Below, piece after piece: positions 9,329 to 16,919 of a stretch of DNA of 64,000 nt. How positions within the stretch are numbered: position 1 is the first letter of the stretch; every line of letters starts with the position of its first letter. Source of the stretch: Sandaracinaceae bacterium. Lineage in GTDB: Bacteria > Myxococcota_A > Polyangia > Polyangiales > Houyiibacteriaceae. Under the pieces are notes generated by a model. The model was not told where the DNA came from, made no database searches, and saw only the letters and a program-made list of their open reading frames with translations. The position numbers and the translations under genes are program-made. The stretch lies in assembly GCA_016706685.1 (NCBI GenBank), contig JADJJE010000053.1, positions 1 to 64,000 on the forward strand, written 5' to 3'.

Positions 9329-9988
9329 ATGTCCTCGTCTCGTTTGGTTTCTTCTCAGGCGCTCGCGTGCGCTGTGTCACTCGTGATGGCCTGCGGAGGT
9401 TCCGACGGTGCTCCGCAGCCGGGCACCGATGCGGGCACGGATGCGGGCACGGATGCGGGCACCGATGCCGTCGACTGCACCGTTCGAGGGCCAAATGCAT
9501 ATCTTCGAGGGTGCGACCTGAACGGTGCGGACCTGGCCGGAGCGGACCTGAGGAACGCGAACCTGACCGACGCGGACCTGAGGAACGCGAACCTGACCCT
9601 GGCGGACCTGGGCGGCGCGAACCTGACCGGCGCGAACCTGGACCGCGTCGTCTCGGGCGGCATCGTGGGCGTGCCTGCGGCATTGCCAAGCGGGTACCAG
9701 ATCATCAACGGGTACCTGGTCGGACCGGGCGCGGACCTGTCCGACGCGAACCTGGCCGGCGCGGACCTGACCGGCGCGGACCTGACCGGCGCGGGCCTGG
9801 CCGGCGCGAACCTGACCGGCGCGGACCTGACCGACGCGGACCTGACCGACGCGAGCCTGTTCGAAGCGGACCTGACCGACGCGGTGCTGGCCGGCGCGGA
9901 CCTGACCGGCGCGGACCTGGGCGGCGCGGTGTGGTCCAACACCACCTGTCCCAACGGCGCGGTTCAGAGCACGCCCTGCCCGCAGTGA
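9329..9988 (+). CDS. Pentapeptide-repeat lipoprotein, paralogue of the preceding one
   Basis: A 219-residue lipoprotein. The signal peptide ends VMAC-GG, followed by a linker of four PGTDAG-type repeats, then the same CTVRGPNAYLRGCDL block as its neighbour. About 25 A(D/N)L-x-x pentapeptides follow, with one GIVGVPAALPSGY...NGYLVGP connector, and the tail WSNTTCPNGAVQSTPCPQ is nearly identical to the paralogue. It is intact. It has about half the repeat units of the upstream copy, consistent with expansion or contraction after a tandem duplication. Predicted to be an exported beta-helix anchored by lipid; role unknown. Confidence 0.88.
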   Translation: MSSSRLVSSQALACAVSLVMACGGSDGAPQPGTDAGTDAGTDAGTDAVDCTVRGPNAYLRGCDLNGADLAGADLRNANLTDADLRNANLTLADLGGANLTGANLDRVVSGGIVGVPAALPSGYQIINGYLVGPGADLSDANLAGADLTGADLTGAGLAGANLTGADLTDADLTDASLFEADLTDAVLAGADLTGADLGGAVWSNTTCPNGAVQSTPCPQ

Positions 9989-10020
9989 CCGCGCTGTAGC
10001 GGGCAGCTAGCTTGCCGGTC

Positions 10021-10869
10021 ATGACTTCCTCTTCCTTGTTTCGACGCTTGGTTCCCCTGCTCCTCTTCGTCCCCGGCTGCGGAGGCAGCCCCGCCGAAGA
10101 CGGCCCGCCGCTGCGCATCCTGATCGTGGACGAGACGGGCGTGCCGGCCCTCGCGCGGCGCGTGCTCTACCAGCCGCAGCCGGCCGATGCCTTCTGGCTC
10201 AGCGCGACCGCGGCCACCTGCGAGAGCGGTGAGCCGCCCTGCTCCACGTGGCTGATCACCACGCCGATCACCGAGCGCATCGCCGTGACGGCGGACCGCA
10301 CCACCGAGGCCACGCCCACCGAGGCGTGCCAGCCCTACGCGTCCACGTTCGCCATCGTGCACCCGGGCACGCGCGAGGTGCCGAGCCAGGAGCTGCACCT
10401 GACCCTGCCCACCTACGGCACGTACTGCATCAACGGCGACACGGGCCGCGCGATCGTGAACGTGGAGCACGACGAGGCCGTGGACGACACGGACACCCTG
10501 GCGCTGCCCGAGCCCGCCACAGGGGCCATCACGGTGTCGCTGGTGGACCTGAACGGCGACGCTGTCCCGGGCACGCAAGCGGCCTGGTACTACCACCCGG
10601 AAGGCACGGAGTACGACGGCGAGCACCCGCTGCTGTGCGCCGACGTGCGCTGCGAGACGTGGGTGGTCGACGAAGACGACGCGCCGCGCGCGGGCACGGT
10701 GTTCTTCACCGCGAGCTACGCGGGCCCGCTGAACCCGTTCTTGCAGCAAGGCTGGGTGGGCTACGACGGCGCACCGTTCGAGCTCGCGGCGGGCGACCAG
10801 GGCGGACTCGCGCCGCGCACGATCACGCTGACGCTGTCCACCGAAGACGAGGGCGCCACCGGCGGCTGA
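10021..10869 (+). CDS. Hypothetical lipoprotein
   Basis: 282 residues starting MTSSSLFRRLVPLLLFVPGC, a lipoprotein signal with the cysteine at residue 20. The mature part contains beta-rich segments (ILIVDETGVPALARRVLY, GAITVSLVDLNGDAVPGTQA) that resemble carboxypeptidase-regulatory/transthyretin-like folds. It has four cysteines in CESGEPPC and CADVRC. No catalytic motif is recognised. It is convergent with the next gene. Confidence 0.75.
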   Translation: MTSSSLFRRLVPLLLFVPGCGGSPAEDGPPLRILIVDETGVPALARRVLYQPQPADAFWLSATAATCESGEPPCSTWLITTPITERIAVTADRTTEATPTEACQPYASTFAIVHPGTREVPSQELHLTLPTYGTYCINGDTGRAIVNVEHDEAVDDTDTLALPEPATGAITVSLVDLNGDAVPGTQAAWYYHPEGTEYDGEHPLLCADVRCETWVVDEDDAPRAGTVFFTASYAGPLNPFLQQGWVGYDGAPFELAAGDQGGLAPRTITLTLSTEDEGATGG

Positions 10870-10890
10870 GCGCGGCCTTGCCCCGCCGCG

Positions 10891-11817
10891 TCAGCGCTGC
10901 GCGAAGGGCGCCATCAGCTCCACCAGGCGGCGCACCGTCTCGTCGATCATGAAGGCGTTGGCCTCCGGGAACTCGGGCATCACGCCGAGGCAGCCGCCGC
11001 TGGTGGCGCCCCACTCCATGCAGAAGAAGCCGCCGATGGACGTGGTGCCGCAGCGCGTGCCGTCGTCCTGGCCGTAGATGATGAAGTTGGAGCTGTACTG
11101 CCGCGAGTACTGCGCGCGGTAGGGGCCACGCGGGAACGTGACCGGCTCGGGCAAGAGGTCGCTGGCGCGCAGGGTCAGCTCGCCGGCCCACAGAATGTCG
11201 CCGGTCGCGGTGGACACCAGCGCCACGTCCAGCAGCACCTCGAGCGGCTGGATGCGCAGCGGCTCGCACATGGCGGGCCCGGGGAAGTACGCCACGGGGC
11301 GGTCGGTGTAGCCAACGGTGGACGACCGCACGAGCAGCGCGAGCGACGCGTCGATGCGCGGGCCCACCTCCATGGCCAGCTGGAGCAGCGTGGCGCCTCC
11401 CTGCTGCGCGGCCAGCGCTTCGAAGCGGGCCGACACCTCGGGCTGTGACAGGGCCGACGTGAGCGTGTCCTCCGCGATGGGCTGGAGCCCCGCGTCCAGC
11501 AGGTGGCGCTCGAAGGCGGCGGCCACCGTGGAGTACTCCGGGATGACGGCCTGCCCTTGCTCGACCGCCTGCGCCAGGTTCTCGTCGATCTTGTCGGCGT
11601 CGGCCGCGAAGCTGGGCGCCACGATGGCGAGATACGAAGGCGTGACCACGAAGACCCGCCCATTGCCCACACCGAACGGTTGGTTGGTGTGCCGCGGCGC
11701 CGCCGAGGCCGTGGGGTACCCAACGGCCAGCACGGTGGTCATGGGGGTGCAGCCCGCTTGGAGTAGCAAGAGGGCCACCAGGATGGCGAGGAGGAATGCG
11801 GGGACGCCGTGTCTCAT
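10891..11817 (-). CDS. Hypothetical lipoprotein
   Basis: 308 residues. The ATG at 11817 gives MRHGVPAFLLAILVALLLLQ-AGC, a lipoprotein signal. The mature protein contains VFVVTPSYLAIVAPSF and IPEYSTVAAAFERHLLDAG, then a region about hydrolysis-neutral beta strands (LLDVALVSTATGDILWAGELTLRA) like the curli-assembly/LpoB-type periplasmic fold. That similarity is weak. It ends in a helical ETVRRLVELMAPFAQR. No family is assigned with confidence. Confidence 0.7.
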   Translation of the reverse strand: MRHGVPAFLLAILVALLLLQAGCTPMTTVLAVGYPTASAAPRHTNQPFGVGNGRVFVVTPSYLAIVAPSFAADADKIDENLAQAVEQGQAVIPEYSTVAAAFERHLLDAGLQPIAEDTLTSALSQPEVSARFEALAAQQGGATLLQLAMEVGPRIDASLALLVRSSTVGYTDRPVAYFPGPAMCEPLRIQPLEVLLDVALVSTATGDILWAGELTLRASDLLPEPVTFPRGPYRAQYSRQYSSNFIIYGQDDGTRCGTTSIGGFFCMEWGATSGGCLGVMPEFPEANAFMIDETVRRLVELMAPFAQR

Positions 11818-11990
11818 GTCCGGATTTTTACCATCACAGCGCCCCTCGATGCGAGCGCCTCTGCTGGTGTGGATCGTGCTTGGGGTGTGGGTTGTCGGCG
11901 AAAATGCCGAGCAAGACGACGATCGGCGGCGCTCCACTCGTTCATTCCGATGGATGGACGCCCCCGCACAGAACGAAAGCGGATCCTTCC

Positions 11991-12227
11991 ATGAGCACCC
12001 TTCCCCAGTTCCTCCGGACGCTCGCCCTCACGCTGGGCCTGGCCCTGCCCCTCTCCGTCTTGGCGGGCTGCGAACCCGACACCCCGGCCGAAGAAGTGGG
12101 CGAGGCGGTCGAGGACGTCCTCGATGGGCGCGACACCCCTGCAGAGAACGCCGCCGAAGCGATTGAAGACACGGCCGATGACGTGGGGCGCAGCGTCGAG
12201 CGGGCCACCGACACCGACATGAATTGA
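11991..12227 (+). CDS. Small lipoprotein
   Basis: 78 residues: signal peptide MSTLPQFLRTLALTLGLALP with lipobox LAGC, then an acidic helix-prone tail of two similar segments (EEVGEAVEDVLDGRDTPAE and NAAEAIEDTADDVGRSVE). It lies just upstream of the ECF sigma gene on the same strand, so it may be co-transcribed and act in the same envelope response. That link is inference. Confidence 0.7.
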   Translation: MSTLPQFLRTLALTLGLALPLSVLAGCEPDTPAEEVGEAVEDVLDGRDTPAENAAEAIEDTADDVGRSVERATDTDMN

Positions 12228-12313
12228 CGCGCCACAGCATGGACCCCGTGGGGGGTGTTTCCGATCGCGTTGAACTGCGGCACCCTGGTGGGCAACGAAC
12301 CGGAACCGCTGCG

Positions 12314-13027
12314 ATGCGCATCACTCCCACCTACCCCGAGCTGATCTCTGCCGGCGCCGCCGAGCTGACGCTGGGTGATCGCGTCAGCGGGCTGGACCCG
12401 CTGGTGCGGCGCGCCCAGGAGGGCGACGCCGGCGCGTTCCGCGAGCTGTTCGCGCTGCACAAGGACCGCGTGGCCTCCATCGTGTTCCGCTTCCTGGGGC
12501 AGAGCTCCGACGTGGACGACGTGGTGCAGGAGGTGTTCCTGCACGTGCACCGCAGCCTGCCGCGCTTTCGCGGGGACTCGCGCTTCACCACGTGGCTCTA
12601 CCGGCTGACGGCCAACGTCACCAAGATGCACCTGCGGCGCCGCGCATCGCGCCCCCGCGTGGTGGACGTGGAGGTGCCCGACCTGCCGCGCCACGCCGAG
12701 CCGCCCGAGGGACCCGACGACGCCCTCGCCCGGCAGCTGCGTGTGCGCGCGCTCTACCGGCTGCTGGAGCGCCTGTCCGAGAAGAAGCGCATGGTGCTGG
12801 TGCTGCACGACCTCGAGGGCCTCCCGGCGGCCGAGATCGCCGAGGTGGTGGAGGCCCCGATCATGACGGTGCGCACGCGCCTCTTCTATGCGCGGCGCGA
12901 CCTGTACGCCATGTTCGAAGAGGAGCCCACGCTCGCGTCTCTGGTGCACGAGCTGAGCGCGCCGCTGCGCGGGCAGCCGGCCCGCCGGTCCGAGACCGTG
13001 TCGGCCGTGGCGGAGGACGAGTCATGA
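12314..13027 (+). CDS. ECF-type RNA polymerase sigma factor
   Basis: 237 residues. Region 2 is visible (DAGAFRELFALHKDRVASIV, then DVDDVVQEVFLHVHRSLPRF and STWLYR-like FTTWLYRLTAN). Region 4 ends with AAEIAEVVEAPIMTVRTRLFYARRDL, a helix-turn-helix that recognises the -35 element. The linker between them is Pro-rich. I chose the ATG at 12314; an upstream in-frame start at 12224 would add 30 residues without similarity. The stop overlaps the anti-sigma start (ATGA), so the two are co-translated. Confidence 0.93.
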   Translation: MRITPTYPELISAGAAELTLGDRVSGLDPLVRRAQEGDAGAFRELFALHKDRVASIVFRFLGQSSDVDDVVQEVFLHVHRSLPRFRGDSRFTTWLYRLTANVTKMHLRRRASRPRVVDVEVPDLPRHAEPPEGPDDALARQLRVRALYRLLERLSEKKRMVLVLHDLEGLPAAEIAEVVEAPIMTVRTRLFYARRDLYAMFEEEPTLASLVHELSAPLRGQPARRSETVSAVAEDES

Positions 13028-14568
13028 GCGCCCACCAGCCCAAGTGGAACGCGCTGCACGCGCTCGACCAGGGCCAGCTCTCGGCCGAGGGCGAGCGCCG
13101 GTTGCGGGCACACCTTGCGGGCTGTCCCGAGTGCACGCGGGCCTTCGCGGCCATGTCGCTCTACGCGGGCGCCAAGGCCGAGGTGCAACAGCAGCGCGTG
13201 GGCCTGGCACCCGATGCGTGGGAGCGGCTGTCGCGCGCCATCGAGCGTGACGCCGCGCAAGTGCCCGCAGGCGAGCCCGCCGAAGAGGAGGACCTGGCGA
13301 GCGCGTACGAGCGCATCAGCACCGAGGTGCGCCTCACGCCGGCGCCGCCCATCGCCGCCAACATGGCGGACCGCGTCTTGGAGCTCCGCGCGCGAGAGCA
13401 CCAAGACCGCGCGTGGTCGTGGGCCGCCACGCTGGCGGCGGCCGCGTGCTTTGCGCTGGCCACCCAGCTCTTCGGGGCAGGCCATGTCGGGCACGGTGGG
13501 TCTCGGGCACCGGAGGTCGCCACCCACCACGCGGTGCCCCCGGAGACCGAGGCCAGCGCTCCCGTGGTGGAGGCTCCGGCCCTGGACATCCACGTGCGCG
13601 CCATGAGCGGCACCCCGCGCACGGACGAGACCCCGCTTCGCCTCGGCACACGCGTGCAAGAGGGTCAGCGCTGCGAGACCGGCGAGCACGACAGCGCGCA
13701 CTTCAGCGTGGGCGAGAACTCGGGCTTCGCCCTGAGCGCCGAGGGCGTGGCCGTGGTCACCCGTGCGCGTCTCGACGGCGTGCTGCTCACACTGGAGCGC
13801 GGGGCCCTGAGCTCGAGCGTGGCCAGTGGCACGCCCTACAGCGTGCTCGCGCCGCCCTATGCGTTCGAGGTGCGCGGCACGCGCTTCTCCGTGGCCCGCC
13901 GCACCGATGGCGCCGTGTCCGCGCGCGTGGCCGAGGGCTCCGTGGCCGTCATGCGCGGCGGTGAGGTGCTGGCGCTGCTGGGCCCGGGCGACGAGTGGAG
14001 CTCCGCCGGCGCTGGCTTCGCGCCCGAGCCGCACGTGTGGAGCCCGCGGGCCGGTGTCACCCTGCACGTCCCCGCGCCCGAGCGGTCGCCCTTCGTGAGC
14101 TTCGAAGCCGACAGCGTGATCTGGGACGCCCACTCGGACGTGGTGCTCACGGTGCGCGAGGGTGCCTCACTGCGGCTCACCTTCTTCGACGCGCGTGGCC
14201 GCGCCACGTCCGTGGACACCCGGCCCGTGGCGGAAGGGTCCACCATCGAGGCCCCCGTGCCCTCCCGCTTGGTGCGCGGCCACTTGCCGGCCTCGGTGCT
14301 GTCCTCCGTGGTCCGCGCGCATCGTGGGGACCTCGACTTCTGCGTGTCCCGCGCCGTGCGCATGGCGGCGCGCGAGCTGGGCGAGGTGACGCTGCGCCTG
14401 ACCATCACGCCGGAGGGCGTGGTCAGCGACGTGCAGCTGAGCGGACCGGGCGCCAGCCAGCCGCTGCGCGCGTGCCTGAGCGCCAAGGCGCGCACGTGGG
14501 CCTTCCCAAGGCCGGGCGGGAGCCTGCCGGTTCAGACGCAGATGCGCCTGGCGATCTCGCCGCACTGA
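13024..14568 (+). CDS. Anti-sigma factor with FecR domain and AgmX/PglI-like C-terminus
   Basis: 514 residues. N-terminal zinc-finger anti-sigma motif H-x3-C-x2-C (RAHLAGCPECTRAF, residues about 28-41). One transmembrane helix at about 135-160 (AWSWAATLAAAACFALATQL). A FecR-like sensory domain at about 200-330 contains YAFEVRGTRFSVARR and ARVAEGSVAVMRGGE. The C-terminal domain of about 80 residues (HRGDLDFCVSRAVR ... LTITPEGVVSDVQLSG ... ACLSAKARTWAFPRP) looks like the AgmX/PglI or TonB-type fold. Translational coupling to the sigma factor indicates that it binds that factor at the inner membrane. Joining FecR and a TonB-like end in one anti-sigma protein is unusual. Confidence 0.85.
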   Translation: MSAHQPKWNALHALDQGQLSAEGERRLRAHLAGCPECTRAFAAMSLYAGAKAEVQQQRVGLAPDAWERLSRAIERDAAQVPAGEPAEEEDLASAYERISTEVRLTPAPPIAANMADRVLELRAREHQDRAWSWAATLAAAACFALATQLFGAGHVGHGGSRAPEVATHHAVPPETEASAPVVEAPALDIHVRAMSGTPRTDETPLRLGTRVQEGQRCETGEHDSAHFSVGENSGFALSAEGVAVVTRARLDGVLLTLERGALSSSVASGTPYSVLAPPYAFEVRGTRFSVARRTDGAVSARVAEGSVAVMRGGEVLALLGPGDEWSSAGAGFAPEPHVWSPRAGVTLHVPAPERSPFVSFEADSVIWDAHSDVVLTVREGASLRLTFFDARGRATSVDTRPVAEGSTIEAPVPSRLVRGHLPASVLSSVVRAHRGDLDFCVSRAVRMAARELGEVTLRLTITPEGVVSDVQLSGPGASQPLRACLSAKARTWAFPRPGGSLPVQTQMRLAISPH

Positions 14569-14617
14569 GCCCGGGAAGTCCGTCGACGCCGAACGTAGAC
14601 GTAAACGTAAACGTAGA

Positions 14618-14660
14618 CGTACTCGTGCTCGTTGACGTGCTCGTGCTCGTGCTCGTACTC
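14618..14660 (+). repeat. Left arm of a 43-bp perfect inverted repeat (low-complexity hexamers)
   Basis: Made of GT(A/G)CTC-type hexamers with one GTTGAC interruption. It is the exact reverse complement of 14942-14984. Outward of this arm the degenerate tract continues as GTAAACGTAAACGTAGAC. Confidence 0.9.
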
Positions 14661-14699
14661 CTGTCCTGACCACCCCCCCCACCGGCTACCGAGACACTT

Positions 14700-14885
14700 T
14701 CGACAGCATCGACAGCATCCGCCACGGTTACTCGACCGGTTCCTCCGGCAATGCGAGAACCCGGCGCGCAATAGTTGGTCGCGTACCTCCGCGTGGCCGC
14801 GGGGAACCGTCTTGCACCAGTCTGTGGCAACGGCCGCGAACTCGATGGAGCACCGGTGCACGCCCAGCTTCTGAAAGGTGAGCAT
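14700..14885 (-). pseudogene. Fragment of a four-helix-bundle (23S rRNA intervening-sequence type) protein
   Basis: From the ATG at 14885 the product reads MLTFQKLGVHRCSIEFAAVA ... LPRGHA-like VPRGHAEVRDQLLRAG, the N-terminal signature of the four-helix-bundle family (TIGR02436/PF05635). A one-base shift after codon 43 is needed to see the next family motif (IAGGTGRVTVADA, for IAEGxGR). After that the similarity is lost, so the C-terminal half is missing. It lies inside the 43-bp inverted repeat. Not expected to be functional. Confidence 0.7.
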
Positions 14886-14941
14886 GGAGCGGTCTCGGCT
14901 TGGGGCGGCGGGAGTTGCTCTTGGTCGAGGTCGATGTCGGC

Positions 14942-14984
14942 GAGTACGAGCACGAGCACGAGCACGTCAACGAGCACGAGTACG
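14942..14984 (-). repeat. Right arm of the 43-bp perfect inverted repeat
   Basis: Exact reverse complement of the arm at 14618-14660. Outward the tract degenerates into ACGACCACGTCTACG, again mirroring the other side. Confidence 0.9.
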
Positions 14985-15122
14985 GCTACGACCACGTCTA
15001 CGTATGCCTGCGTCGACGCGAACGAAACCTCTACGACAACGACCGAGTCGACCGTTGACCACGTTGTCCTACATGTAGTCAGTTTCTTTACACCGGTCGC
15101 TCAACCCACGTAGCGTGCGGGC

Positions 15123-16196
15123 ATGTCCATGCGTTCCGTCCTTCGCCGCACCAGCCAAGCGCTGGCCTGCGCGACCGCCCTCGGGAGCGGCGCGGCGCTC
15201 GCCCACCTGACTCACGCCGAGGCGCAGAGCGGCACGCGCGAGTGGGCGCCGCGGCAGCCCATCACGCTGACGTCCAGCTCGCGCAGCCGCGCGGACCGCC
15301 GCATGGAGAGCCCCTCCCAGGGCGCCACCGAGAGTGGCCAAGAGCTGCCGCTGGGCGTGGCGCCGCCGCCACCCGACCCCTTTGGAGAGCACCTGCGGGA
15401 CGGCATGGTGATGACGGGCGCCACGCGTCACCGCCTGCTGCTCTTCACGTTCGACGACGGCCCGGAGCTGCGCACCACGCCCACGCTGCTGAACACGCTG
15501 GACGAGCTGGGCATCAAGGCCGTGTTCTTCGTGAACGCCACGCGCTTCGACAGCGACTCGCCGCGTGAGGTGGCCCAGGGCGAGCTGCTGAAAGAGATCC
15601 TGCGGCGCGGGCACTTCCTGGGGAACCACACCTACCATCACGTCCAGCTGACCGACCTCGACAACGAGGGCATCGCCGACGAGCTGCGCAAGAACGAGGA
15701 CCACATCTTCCGCATCACCGGTGGGCGGCCCGTGCTGGTGCGGCCTCCGTACGGTGCGTTCTCGCCACGCGTGGCGCGCACGCTCTCGGAGCTGGGCTAC
15801 ACCAGCATGCTGTGGAACCTGGCCACCGGCGACACCATGGTGCGCACGGCCGACGACGTGGCCGCCACGTTCGAGCGCGTGCTGCGCCGCCAAGAGCGCG
15901 AGAAGGGCGAGTACGGCGGCATCGTGCTGATGCACGACACGCACGGCTGGAGCATCGAGGGCTTCCCGCGGATCGTGGCCGGGCTGCGTCAGCGCAACTG
16001 CGAGCTGCTGGCCAGCGGCGAGGAGCTGTACGACTTCGTGGACGACCCGAGCGTGTTCTACCGCTACCGCGGCGACGCTTCGACCGACACGCTGGTGCCC
16101 CCCGTGGAGCCCGACCCCACCTGGCTCGAGGCGCGCCAGGCCACGCTGCGCGAAGAGACCGCCCGGCGCTGCGGCGCCGTGGCTACGCGGGAGTGA
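15123..16196 (+). CDS. Polysaccharide deacetylase family protein (NodB/CE4)
   Basis: 357 residues with an N-terminal signal-like segment (QALACATALGSGAALAHLTHA) and a proline-rich linker. The CE4 catalytic motifs are all present. Motif 1 is TFDDGPEL at about residue 109. Motif 2 is H-x3-H in GNHTYHH at about 166, giving the metal triad with the motif 1 Asp. Motif 3 is RPPYGAFSPRV, and motif 5 is GIVLMHDTHG. It should remove acetyl groups from N-acetylglucosamine-type polymers (peptidoglycan or exopolysaccharide) in the envelope; the exact substrate is not determinable. Its last 14 bp overlap the convergent trmB. Confidence 0.9.
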   Translation: MSMRSVLRRTSQALACATALGSGAALAHLTHAEAQSGTREWAPRQPITLTSSSRSRADRRMESPSQGATESGQELPLGVAPPPPDPFGEHLRDGMVMTGATRHRLLLFTFDDGPELRTTPTLLNTLDELGIKAVFFVNATRFDSDSPREVAQGELLKEILRRGHFLGNHTYHHVQLTDLDNEGIADELRKNEDHIFRITGGRPVLVRPPYGAFSPRVARTLSELGYTSMLWNLATGDTMVRTADDVAATFERVLRRQEREKGEYGGIVLMHDTHGWSIEGFPRIVAGLRQRNCELLASGEELYDFVDDPSVFYRYRGDASTDTLVPPVEPDPTWLEARQATLREETARRCGAVATRE

Positions 16197-16818
16197 CGCT
16201 GCGCGGGATGCGCCGCGCGAGCACCCGAAAGATGGGCAGGCCGTCTTCCACCGCGCGCAGCTCGCGGTTGGAGCGCGCTCCGAAGGGGTTGGCGTCGATC
16301 AGCCCGTCGGTGCCCACCAGCTCGAACGCCGGGTGGGCCCGCAGCGTGTCCACGTAGATCTGCGAGCGGTCGGGGACGTCGGTCTGCACGAAGAACTGGC
16401 CGTCATCCACCATGAGCCGCCCGAGCGCGTCCAGCAGCTCGTCGCCCACCACGCGCCGCCGCGTGTGCCGGCGCTTCCACCACGGGTCGGGGAAGTGCAC
16501 GGACACCTGCTGCACCACCGCGTGATCCGTGGTGCGCGTGAGGATCTCGCGCACGTCGCCGCACAGCACGCGCACGTGCGTGTAGCCCCGCTTCTGGCAG
16601 CGCTCCGCCACCTGGTAGGCCAGCTTGGCCTTGATCTCGCACGCCAGCAGCCGCGAGCCCGGCGCCAGCGTGGCGCGCTCGAACACGCTGTTCCCGCGCC
16701 CGAAGCCGATGTCCAGCTCGAGGGGCCCGTCGCCCGGCAGGAGCGCACCCAGCGCGAACTCGCCCTCGGGGGCGCGTGGCGCGATGTCGTCGTAGCGACG
16801 TGGCGGAGGAGTGCTCAT
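16183..16818 (-). CDS. trmB: tRNA (guanine-N7)-methyltransferase TrmB
   Basis: 211 residues. The SAM-binding motif LELDIGFGRGNSVFERA, the catalytic/tRNA motif HFPDPWWKRRHTRRR and the TDVPDRSQIY segment are diagnostic. It methylates G46 in the variable loop of tRNAs using S-adenosylmethionine. The ATG at 16818 gives MSTPPPRRYDDIAPRAP. Divergent from the synthase fusion with about 100 bp between them. Confidence 0.95.
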   Translation of the reverse strand: MSTPPPRRYDDIAPRAPEGEFALGALLPGDGPLELDIGFGRGNSVFERATLAPGSRLLACEIKAKLAYQVAERCQKRGYTHVRVLCGDVREILTRTTDHAVVQQVSVHFPDPWWKRRHTRRRVVGDELLDALGRLMVDDGQFFVQTDVPDRSQIYVDTLRAHPAFELVGTDGLIDANPFGARSNRELRAVEDGLPIFRVLARRIPRSVTPA

Positions 16819-16919
16819 CGGGGCGCCTCCTAGCAGCTACGGTGCCGCGCGCCTACTCGACCGCACGCTGCGCGCAGCGTTTGACAGCAGCATGCGCGGG
16901 CGGCCATCGTGCCCCGGCC

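Noticed and set aside
7860..9950. Regular short repeats that could look like a CRISPR array
   Set aside because: The 15-bp periodicity encodes pentapeptides in frame, has no spacers, and ends in coherent protein.
14578..15060. Open frames in the hexamer tracts (Glu-His, Leu-Val or Ser-Thr alternating proteins)
   Set aside because: Any frame through such tracts stays open; no start, ribosome-binding site or domain supports coding apart from the four-helix fragment.
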